In this document: positions 7,236 through 12,326 of the stretch, one piece after another
Layout of the letters: every line of letters starts with the position of its first letter
Position numbering within the stretch: the stretch's first letter is position 1
The notes under the pieces: generated by a model
Told to the model about the DNA's origin: nothing
What the model saw: the letters and a program-made list of their open reading frames with translations, nothing else
Database searches by the model: none
Assembly (NCBI GenBank): GCA_037190175.1
Contig: JBBCJM010000080.1
Location: forward strand, 1-21,411
Source of the DNA: JBBCJM01 sp037190175
GTDB taxonomy: Bacteria > Pseudomonadota > Alphaproteobacteria > Rhodobacterales > Rhodobacteraceae
DNA length: 21,411 nucleotides
Direction: 5' to 3'
Program-made: the position numbers and the translations under genes

Positions 7236-8321
7236 ATGCATCAGGCGCCGTTCCTCGACCTGTCGAACGAGATGGGCCGGCAGGTGGCGGCCTTCGACTG
7301 GCGGGCCACGAGCCTGGGCCCGATCGAGGACTGGCCCGAGGTGCTGAAGATCACCGTGGGGCTGGTGATGCGCTCGGGCTTTCCCAAATGCCTCTGCTGG
7401 GGCCCGCAGATGATCGCCATCTACAACGACGCCTTCCGCACCCTGCTGGGGCAGAAGGGCGACTGCCTGGGCCGCCCCTTCCCCGAGATCTGGGCCGAGA
7501 GCTGGGAGATCATCGGCCCCATCGCCGAACGCGCCATGCAGGGCCACGCCACCTTCATCCCCGACTTCCCGCTGGAGATCAGCCGCCGCGGCGGGGCCAT
7601 GGAACAGGCGTTCTTCACCTTCGCCTACAGCCCGGTGGTGGACACCACGGGGCGGGTGATGGGCTTCATGGACACGGTGATCGAGACCACGGGCCGGGTG
7701 GCGCTGGAACGCGGGGCGCGGCTGCGCAACCGCGAATTGCGCCACCGGATCAAGAACTTCTTCTCGCTGATCTCGGCCGTGGTCTCGCATACCTTCCGCG
7801 AGCACGGGGCGCCGGACGAGATGCGGGCGAGCCTTCTGGGCCGGCTGCGCGCGCTCAGCCGGGCGCAGGAGGTGCTGTCGCTGACCGGCGGCGGCCCCGG
7901 CACGCTGGGCGAGGTGATCGCCAAGGCGCTGGCCCCGGTGACCGGCGGGCAGGAGGCGCGCTTCACCCTGGAGGGCCCGGCGGTCTGCCTGTCGGAGACG
8001 CGGGCCTTCGCGCTGACGCTGGCGCTGCACGAACTGGTGACCAACTCCACCAAGTATGGCGCGCTCTCGGTCCCCGCGGGCCGGGTGGCGATCCGCTGGC
8101 GGCACGAGGGCGAGGGGCCGCTGGTGCTGACCTGGCGCGAGACCGGCGGGCCGCGGGTGGAAAAGGTCACCACCACGGGCTTCGGCAGCTTCCTGATCGG
8201 CGAGGCGCTGGCGGCGGCCTTCGACGGGCAGGTGAAGGTGGATTACCCGCCCGAGGGGCTGGTGCTGGAACTGACCGCCGGCCGCCCCGAGGCCGCGCTG
8301 GCCGAGGCCGAACCGTCCTGA
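7236..8321 (+). CDS. HWE-family sensor histidine kinase with N-terminal PAS-like domain
   Basis: A 361-residue soluble sensor kinase. Residues 20-155 look like a PAS domain (TSLGPIEDWPEVLK, then YNDAFRTLLG and YSPVVDTTGRVMGFMDTVIE). The kinase part has the phosphoacceptor box ELRHRIKN with H170, then the N-box LALHELVTNSTKYGAL (H265, N270) and the W-x-E motif WRE (300-302); these H and W-x-E residues define the HWE subfamily common in alphaproteobacteria. No membrane helix or signal peptide is present, so the cue is intracellular. ATG 7236 is preferred over an overlapping GTG six bases earlier because AAAGAGGTGATC, almost the full anti-Shine-Dalgarno match, sits directly before it. No response regulator is adjacent, so it is an orphan. 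The 269-base region upstream holds no gene that I can support. Confidence 0.9.
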   Translation: MHQAPFLDLSNEMGRQVAAFDWRATSLGPIEDWPEVLKITVGLVMRSGFPKCLCWGPQMIAIYNDAFRTLLGQKGDCLGRPFPEIWAESWEIIGPIAERAMQGHATFIPDFPLEISRRGGAMEQAFFTFAYSPVVDTTGRVMGFMDTVIETTGRVALERGARLRNRELRHRIKNFFSLISAVVSHTFREHGAPDEMRASLLGRLRALSRAQEVLSLTGGGPGTLGEVIAKALAPVTGGQEARFTLEGPAVCLSETRAFALTLALHELVTNSTKYGALSVPAGRVAIRWRHEGEGPLVLTWRETGGPRVEKVTTTGFGSFLIGEALAAAFDGQVKVDYPPEGLVLELTAGRPEAALAEAEPS

Positions 8322-8429
8322 CAACGCGCCGTAACGTCCGGGGGTGACATGACGCCAGGTTTCGTGGAATGTGATCGCCACGGCCGACAAGATGCAATGG
8401 CATCAGGCGTCTAGCTCGGGGTCTGGGCA

Positions 8430-8612
8430 ATGAGTGACGACAAGCCCCGTTTCCAGGGGAACGGGGGCGACGCAGAGATCGACCGGCGGCTGGCAGAGCT
8501 GATGCAGGGCATGGAACGCGAGCCCGTCTCGCCCGAACTGCGCCGGCTGGCCGCGCGGCTGCAGGCCGCCCTGCGGAGGGTCTCGGACGAGGGTCCGGAG
8601 CAGGGCGGCTAG
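8430..8612 (+). CDS. Small hypothetical protein (60 aa), faintly NepR-like
   Basis: A 60-residue, charged, probably all-helical protein of unknown function. The core IDRRLAELMQGMEREPVSPELRRLAARLQAAL reads as two amphipathic helices joined by a turn with EPVSPE. This faintly recalls NepR anti-sigma factors of the general stress response, where two helices flank an EPVP-like turn, and its place after an HWE kinase would suit that. However, the conserved LR..Y part of NepR is absent, and no PhyR or EcfG gene is nearby, so the resemblance may be chance. The ribosome site before ATG 8430 is weak. The 108 bases between the kinase and this gene show nothing notable. Confidence 0.55.
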   Translation: MSDDKPRFQGNGGDAEIDRRLAELMQGMEREPVSPELRRLAARLQAALRRVSDEGPEQGG

Positions 8613-8681
8613 GCTCCGCCGGCCCCTGGAACATATCCCCCCACCGCCGGTTGCATGGTCCCCACGAGGAGGGAGCGGACC

Positions 8682-9836
8682 ATGCCACCCAGGAAAGCGT
8701 CGCCGGCAGAGCCTGCCGGCACCCCCGACGATGCCCGGACCACGGCCGCGGGCGCGGCCCCCGGGGCGGGCGAACAACAGGCCGAGACCGGGTTTCTGGC
8801 CGATTGCGAGGCCGTGGTCGAGCGGCTGAAGGGCCTTCTGCCCGTCAAGCCGGGCGAGGACGACACCGCGCAGGCGCGGCTCCTGTTCCAGCCCTGGCGC
8901 GACTATGCCGCCCGCTATCGGGTGCTGCGCTCCTGCCTGCCGCAGGACAGCATGGCCGACGATTCCGGCTGGCGCCAGACCGACCGGCAGGTCTCGCTGG
9001 TCACCAGCCTGCTCACCCCGCCGATGCCGGCCGACGCCGAGATCGGCAAGACCCAGCTCTTGCTGGCCGGTCAGCTGATCGGCCGCATCATCGAACGCGA
9101 GGGGGCGGCCGAGACCAGCCTCGTCGCGAAGGCGCGATCGGCGGGGCTCGACTCCGACGATCTGGAAAGGTGGCTCGCTGCCTTTGCCGAGGACCGGGAT
9201 CCCCCGCCCTGGTCGCCGGCACAAAAGCGACGTTCCACGTCAACCGAGGAGGCCATGATGCCCAGGAATACCAACATGCCCGACCGCGACGACCGCGGCC
9301 GCTTCGTCGGCGACGACGACCGCGGCTACAGCAGCCGCGGCTCGGGTCGCGACCGCGACGAGCAGGGTCGGTTCACCAGCGACGACGACCGGGGCTATCG
9401 CAGCCGCAGCGCGGGCCGCGAGCGCGACGACCAGGGCCGGTTCACCAGCGACGACGACCGCCGCTACTCGCGCGGCCGCTATGACGACGACGACCGCGGC
9501 CGCGGCCAGCAGGGCCAGGGCTGGTACGGCGACCGCGAGGGCCATGCCGAGGCCGCGCGCCTGGGCTGGGAACACCGCCGGGGCGACGCCGACTATGGCC
9601 GCGGCGGCGGCTATCGCAGCGGCGGGCGCGAGCGCGACGAGCAGGGCCGCTTCACCAGCGATGACGACCGCCGCTATTCCCGCAGCCGCTATGACGACGA
9701 CGACCGCGGCCGGGGCCAGCAGGGCCAGGGCTGGTACGGCGACCCCGAGGGGCATTCCGAAGCCTCGCGCCTGGGCTGGGAACGCCGCCGCGACGATGAC
9801 GATGACCGGGGCCGGTCGTCCCGCTATCGCCGCTGA
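8682..9836 (+). CDS. Composite protein: unknown N-terminal domain joined to charged repeat (stress-type) domain
   Basis: One open frame of 384 residues made of two unlike parts. Residues 1-35 are Ala/Pro-rich and basic, then 40-180 form a helical domain of unknown function (blocks ARLLFQPWRDYAARYRVLRS and QLLLAGQLIGRIIEREG). From about residue 193 the protein is low-complexity and highly charged: three RD(E/D)QGRFTSDDDR repeats and two GQGWYGDxEGHxEAxRLGW units that recall the KGG-type stress-induced repeat. The ATG at 8682 has AGGAGGGAG 8 bases upstream; an earlier in-frame ATG at 8655 lacks such a site. The junction codons (about 9219-9251: GCA, CAA, CGA, CGT, TCA) are rare types here and look like former spacer, and a strong GAGGAGG with two ATGs follows, so the C-terminal part is probably also made alone. 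The alternative is an unseen sequencing frameshift hiding the stop of a separate upstream gene. Confidence 0.75.
   Translation: MPPRKASPAEPAGTPDDARTTAAGAAPGAGEQQAETGFLADCEAVVERLKGLLPVKPGEDDTAQARLLFQPWRDYAARYRVLRSCLPQDSMADDSGWRQTDRQVSLVTSLLTPPMPADAEIGKTQLLLAGQLIGRIIEREGAAETSLVAKARSAGLDSDDLERWLAAFAEDRDPPPWSPAQKRRSTSTEEAMMPRNTNMPDRDDRGRFVGDDDRGYSSRGSGRDRDEQGRFTSDDDRGYRSRSAGRERDDQGRFTSDDDRRYSRGRYDDDDRGRGQQGQGWYGDREGHAEAARLGWEHRRGDADYGRGGGYRSGGRERDEQGRFTSDDDRRYSRSRYDDDDRGRGQQGQGWYGDPEGHSEASRLGWERRRDDDDDRGRSSRYRR
9246..9260 (+). promoter_or_regulatory. Internal ribosome-binding site with in-frame ATG pair
   Basis: GAGGAGG (9246-9252) lies inside the open frame, 2 bases before ATG 9255 and 5 bases before ATG 9258. 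It sits exactly at the boundary between the two unlike parts of the composite protein. The second ATG is the better placed start. Confidence 0.6.
9258..9836 (+). CDS. Likely independently translated charged repeat protein (nested in the composite frame)
   Basis: This is the 192-residue product expected from the internal start. It has no hydrophobic core. It consists of Asp/Arg-rich stretches, three QGRFTSDDDR units (about 9361, 9433 and 9643) and two WYGDxEGHxEAxRLGW units resembling the glycine-rich KGG stress motif; proteins of this kind occur as separate genes in other alphaproteobacteria, as I recall. A disordered, desiccation- or stress-related role is an inference from composition. It ends 4 bases before a strong intrinsic terminator. 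It uses the same frame as the longer protein, so both would share this C-terminus. Confidence 0.55.
   Translation: MPRNTNMPDRDDRGRFVGDDDRGYSSRGSGRDRDEQGRFTSDDDRGYRSRSAGRERDDQGRFTSDDDRRYSRGRYDDDDRGRGQQGQGWYGDREGHAEAARLGWEHRRGDADYGRGGGYRSGGRERDEQGRFTSDDDRRYSRSRYDDDDRGRGQQGQGWYGDPEGHSEASRLGWERRRDDDDDRGRSSRYRR
9421..9790 (+). repeat. Internal 210-bp-period duplication in the charged repeat gene
   Basis: A segment of about 160 bp starting at 9421 recurs at 9631 with few changes, a period of 210 bp (70 codons). Both copies encode QGRFTSDDDRRYSR, then RYDDDDRGRGQQGQGWYGD and EAxRLGWExRR. A further partial unit (QGRFTSDDDRGY) precedes them at about 9361. Most base differences are at third codon positions, so the duplication is not very recent and has been kept under coding constraint. 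Confidence 0.8.
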
Positions 9837-9840
9837 CGGA

Positions 9841-9867
9841 AAGGGGGGCCTGCGGGCCCCCCTTTTT
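9841..9867 (+). terminator. Strong intrinsic terminator
   Basis: A ten-bp stem (9841-9850 with 9855-9864) with loop TGCG is followed by a five-T run (9863-9867). It lies directly behind the charged repeat gene and is the clearest rho-independent terminator in the window. On the minus strand the same stem, with only two to three U, could also serve the convergent membrane-protein gene ending at 9881. Confidence 0.93.
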
Positions 9868-9880
9868 CACCTCCGCCGCG

Positions 9881-10348
9881 TCAGGACGCCGCGCGCCCGC
9901 GGCAGGCGGCAAGGCCCAATCCCAACCCCAGCCCCATGCCCAGGAACCCCGCCGCCACCCCGGCGGGCGGCAGCACCAGATGCCAGCCGGGGCTGAGACT
10001 GCGCGGCAGGATCCCGTAGTCCACCACCCCCGCCCCCAGCGTCACCGCCCCCGCTGCCGTCCAGCGCGCCGCGGGCCGGGTGGCGCGGGTCAGGCGGGCG
10101 GCGCCGAACAGCACCGCGGCCCAGAAGGTGGTGGCGCCGAAATGGGTGGCCAGCCCCGCCGCGGTCTCGGGCCAGGCCGGGCCGGGCGCCTGCGCCGCCC
10201 CCTCGCCCAGCAGCCAGTGCGCCGAGGCGTTCAGCGGCGCCACCGGGCTTTCGCGCGCGGCCAGGCTGGCCGCCACCAGCCCCAGGGCCGAGCCCAGGCC
10301 CCCCGCCACGCCGGTGGCGATCACCGGCAGCCATCCGTCATGCCTCAT
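9881..10348 (-). CDS. Hypothetical four-helix inner-membrane protein
   Basis: A 155-residue protein that I cannot assign to a named family. Four hydrophobic segments are visible at about 6-31, 66-87, 96-114 and 122-149. Between helices 1 and 2 is a soluble loop with N40-x3-H44-W45-LLGEGAA, followed by a helix with THFGATTFWA (68-77). This NxxxHW...H..(A/S)xxFWA pattern recurs, as I recall, in unassigned proteobacterial membrane proteins. H44, H69, D110 and H123 could be functional, but no cofactor can be claimed. ATG 10348 has GGGGAG 7 bases upstream. It lies 53 bases downstream of the PRC-barrel stop on the same strand and may share its transcript. Confidence 0.7.
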   Translation of the reverse strand: MRHDGWLPVIATGVAGGLGSALGLVAASLAARESPVAPLNASAHWLLGEGAAQAPGPAWPETAAGLATHFGATTFWAAVLFGAARLTRATRPAARWTAAGAVTLGAGVVDYGILPRSLSPGWHLVLPPAGVAAGFLGMGLGLGLGLAACRGRAAS

Positions 10349-10401
10349 GGCGCGCTCCCCATAGGGAAAGGGCGGCGCCCGCGGCGCCGCCCCTCCATGC
10401 C

Positions 10402-10701
10402 TCAGTCATAGTGCCGCGGCATTTCCTTCAGCTGGTCCTTGGTCCAGGGGGTCACCCCGTGGACGTTGCCGTTCTCGTCGCGCATCAGGTTCAGCTGGTC
10501 CAGCGAGACCAGAACCGGCTTGGCACCGATCCCCAAGAACCCGCCGACCTCGATCACCGCGTCGGTGGCGGCGGCGCCGTTGCCGTGCAGGTGCGAGATG
10601 GTGCCGATCTTCTCGTCGTTGGCGCCATAGATCGGCGCATTGGCCAGCACCGCCTCGGTGCAGTCCTGCCGGGCGAGCGGGGTATGCCTGCTGTGGTCCA
10701 T
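10402..10701 (-). CDS. PRC-barrel domain protein, probably translated from its own start
   Basis: This nested 99-residue product begins MDHSRHTPLARQD at 10701, preceded by GGAGG at 5 bases. The PRC-barrel core is NAPIYGANDEKIGTISHLHG followed by DAVIEVGGFLGIGAKPVLV, then HGVTPWTKDQLKEMPRHYD. Small stand-alone proteins with this exact layout are common in Rhodobacteraceae, to my knowledge, which supports separate translation. PRC-barrels serve RNA processing (RimM) or photosynthetic reaction-centre assembly (H subunit); free-standing ones are mostly uncharacterised and often seen with stress genes. The stop (TGA at 10404-10402) ends both this and the long frame. Confidence 0.75.
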   Translation of the reverse strand: MDHSRHTPLARQDCTEAVLANAPIYGANDEKIGTISHLHGNGAAATDAVIEVGGFLGIGAKPVLVSLDQLNLMRDENGNVHGVTPWTKDQLKEMPRHYD

Positions 10702-11283
10702 GTCTTCCTCCGTTGTCGTCCGGGATGCCGGCACGGCATCCTCCGGCAAGCCAACAGCGGCCTCGGCGTGATGTTCCCGCCCGCCTCGCGCCCGCAGCAT
10801 CCGGGACAGCGCGTCGGTCTCCAGCACGAAATGCTCGAAGAGCGCGCCGAAGGCGTGCAGCGCGATCAGCCCGATCAGGATCAGCCGCCCGGCCTCGTGC
10901 GCCACCCCGGCCAGCTCGATCCCGCCGAACCAGGCCAGCGCGCCGGTCAGCGGCATGGCCAGCAGCATGACATAGAGCGCCATGTGCACCAGCGAGGCCA
11001 GTCCGTTCAGCAGCGCCGGCACGCCCGGCGGCGGCTCGGGCATCCCGCGGCGCCATCGGATCGCCAGCCGCAGCAGCGTCAGCGCCAGCACGGCCAGCCC
11101 GGCCACGACATGCGCCGCCGCGCCCAGGGCCATGGGCATCGCGCCCTCCTCCAGCCGGTGCCGGAACGCCAGCCGCATCGCGTCGTTGACGATCAGCTGG
11201 AACAGCACCAGCGCCACGGTCGCCCAGTGCAGGGCGATCTCGGCGCGCGTGTATCCTTTGGGGCGCGGCGGCCTCGACGGCAT
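10402..11283 (-). CDS. Cytochrome b561 domain joined in frame to a PRC-barrel domain
   Basis: An open frame of 293 residues. Residues 10-165 are a CybB-type cytochrome b561: four membrane helices starting at ALHWATVALV, with candidate heme-b histidines H19, H58, H143 and perhaps H100 or H151, and the MPLTGALAWFGG turn at 110-121. Such proteins move electrons between quinol and acceptors in the inner membrane. A tail (166-194) with unusual codons (CAT, GCT, GTT, TTG, GCA, ACA) links it to a PRC-barrel at 195-293. Bacterial b561 proteins usually stop near residue 170-180, so the tail reads like a spacer whose stop codon is missing; none of the three frames on this strand has a stop there. The gene is divergent from the caa3 oxidase cluster, with 80 bases between the starts. 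The RBS is weak. A fused membrane-anchored PRC protein, or two separately made products, are both possible. Confidence 0.78.
   Translation of the reverse strand: MPSRPPRPKGYTRAEIALHWATVALVLFQLIVNDAMRLAFRHRLEEGAMPMALGAAAHVVAGLAVLALTLLRLAIRWRRGMPEPPPGVPALLNGLASLVHMALYVMLLAMPLTGALAWFGGIELAGVAHEAGRLILIGLIALHAFGALFEHFVLETDALSRMLRARGGREHHAEAAVGLPEDAVPASRTTTEEDMDHSRHTPLARQDCTEAVLANAPIYGANDEKIGTISHLHGNGAAATDAVIEVGGFLGIGAKPVLVSLDQLNLMRDENGNVHGVTPWTKDQLKEMPRHYD
10723..10741 (-). other. Hairpin between b561 and PRC-barrel coding parts
   Basis: A perfect 8-bp stem (10723-10730 with 10734-10741) with loop of three bases sits in the linker, 11 bases upstream of the GGAGG that serves the PRC start. It lies within the open frame. 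It may be a remnant of an intergenic structure, an mRNA stability element or a pause site; there is no U-run for termination. Confidence 0.5.
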
Positions 11284-11363
11284 GGCGGCTCGTTTCGATG
11301 GAACGTTTTCCTTCTGAACGGGTTTGTCGGGAAGAAGGTTCCGGGAAATCTGCGGGAGGCGGG

Positions 11364-12326
11364 GTGCGGCAGCGGCATGTCTTTCGGCGGCTGGCCGTCC
11401 TCGCCGCCCTTGCGGTGCTGGCGGCCTGCAAGCCCGAGCAGAGCGCGCTGCACCCCGCCGGCACCGAGGCGCGCGAGGTGGCGCGGCTGATCTGGATCAC
11501 CGCGATCGGCGCGACGGTCATCTGGTTCGCGGTGATGGGGGTGGCGTTCTATGCGGTCAGGGGGCGCAACCGGCCCACCTCGGACCGCTTCGCCGACCGT
11601 TTCATCCTGGTCTGCGGGGTGGTCTTCCCCACCACGGTGCTGGCGGTGCTTTTGTTCTTCGGCCTGCGGCTTTTGCCCGACTGGCAGGGCCGGGCGGACC
11701 TGCGCATCCATGTGACCGCCGAGCAGTTCTGGTGGCGCATCGCCTATGAGCTGCCGGACGGACGGCTGGTGGAGACGGCGAACGAGCTGCACCTGCCGCG
11801 GGGGCAGGTAGCGGAATTCGCGCTGACCGCGCAGGACGTGATCCATTCCTTCTGGATCCCGCCGCTGGGCGGCAAGATCGACGCGATCCCCGGGCGGGTC
11901 ACCCTGCTGCGGCTGACCCCGGAAGAGACCGGCAGCTTCCGCGGCATCTGCGCCGAATACTGCGGCCTTTCCCACGCGCTGATGGCGCTGCCGGTCACCG
12001 TTTCGGAGCCGGAGGATTTCGCCCGCTGGCTGCAGGCCGAGGCCGCGCCCGCCGCGGGCGACCCCGCCGCCTTCCGCGCCGCGGGCTGCGGCGCCTGCCA
12101 TACCGTGCGCGGCGTGGTGGAAGAGGGCGGCGTGGGCCCCGACCTGACCCACCTCGCCCGCCGCCAGACCCTGGCCGCCGGCATCCTGCCGATGACCGAA
12201 CAGGCACTCGCCGCCTGGCTGGCCAACCCCGCCGCCTTCAAGCCCGACGCGCGGATGCCGGGCTATGCCGACCTGCCCGAGGCCGACATCCGCGCCATCC
12301 TCACCTTCCTCATGGGGCTGCGATGA
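11364..12326 (+). CDS. ctaC: Cytochrome c oxidase subunit II with C-terminal cytochrome c domain (caa3 type)
   Basis: This subunit receives electrons from cytochrome c and passes them through CuA to subunit I. The 320-residue protein has a lipoprotein signal (RRLAVLAALAVLAAC, C22 as lipidation site), two membrane helices (about 38-67 and 79-105), then the CuA domain with H161 in DVIHSFW and C196-x-E-x-C200-x3-H204-x2-M207 (CAEYCGLSHALM). A C-terminal heme c domain has CGACH (242-246) and a likely axial Met in DARMPGY (M298), so the oxidase carries its own cytochrome c. GTG 11364 is chosen over ATG 11298 because GGGAGG precedes it and the signal peptide then has a normal length. It is the first gene of the cluster, overlapping the next by 4 bases (ATGA). 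Several features (I+III fusion, CtaG, lipoprotein subunit II) match alternative oxidase clusters of rhizobia rather than the main aa3 enzyme. Confidence 0.94.
   Translation: MRQRHVFRRLAVLAALAVLAACKPEQSALHPAGTEAREVARLIWITAIGATVIWFAVMGVAFYAVRGRNRPTSDRFADRFILVCGVVFPTTVLAVLLFFGLRLLPDWQGRADLRIHVTAEQFWWRIAYELPDGRLVETANELHLPRGQVAEFALTAQDVIHSFWIPPLGGKIDAIPGRVTLLRLTPEETGSFRGICAEYCGLSHALMALPVTVSEPEDFARWLQAEAAPAAGDPAAFRAAGCGACHTVRGVVEEGGVGPDLTHLARRQTLAAGILPMTEQALAAWLANPAAFKPDARMPGYADLPEADIRAILTFLMGLR

Noticed and set aside
11300..11325. GGAAC followed after 17 bases by GTTT, resembling an ECF sigma (EcfG-like) promoter ahead of ctaC
   Set aside because: The -10 element does not match CGTT, no sigma factor gene is in the window, and a single 5-base match is weak evidence. 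The same applies to GGAAC at 20153-20157, which has no -10 partner.
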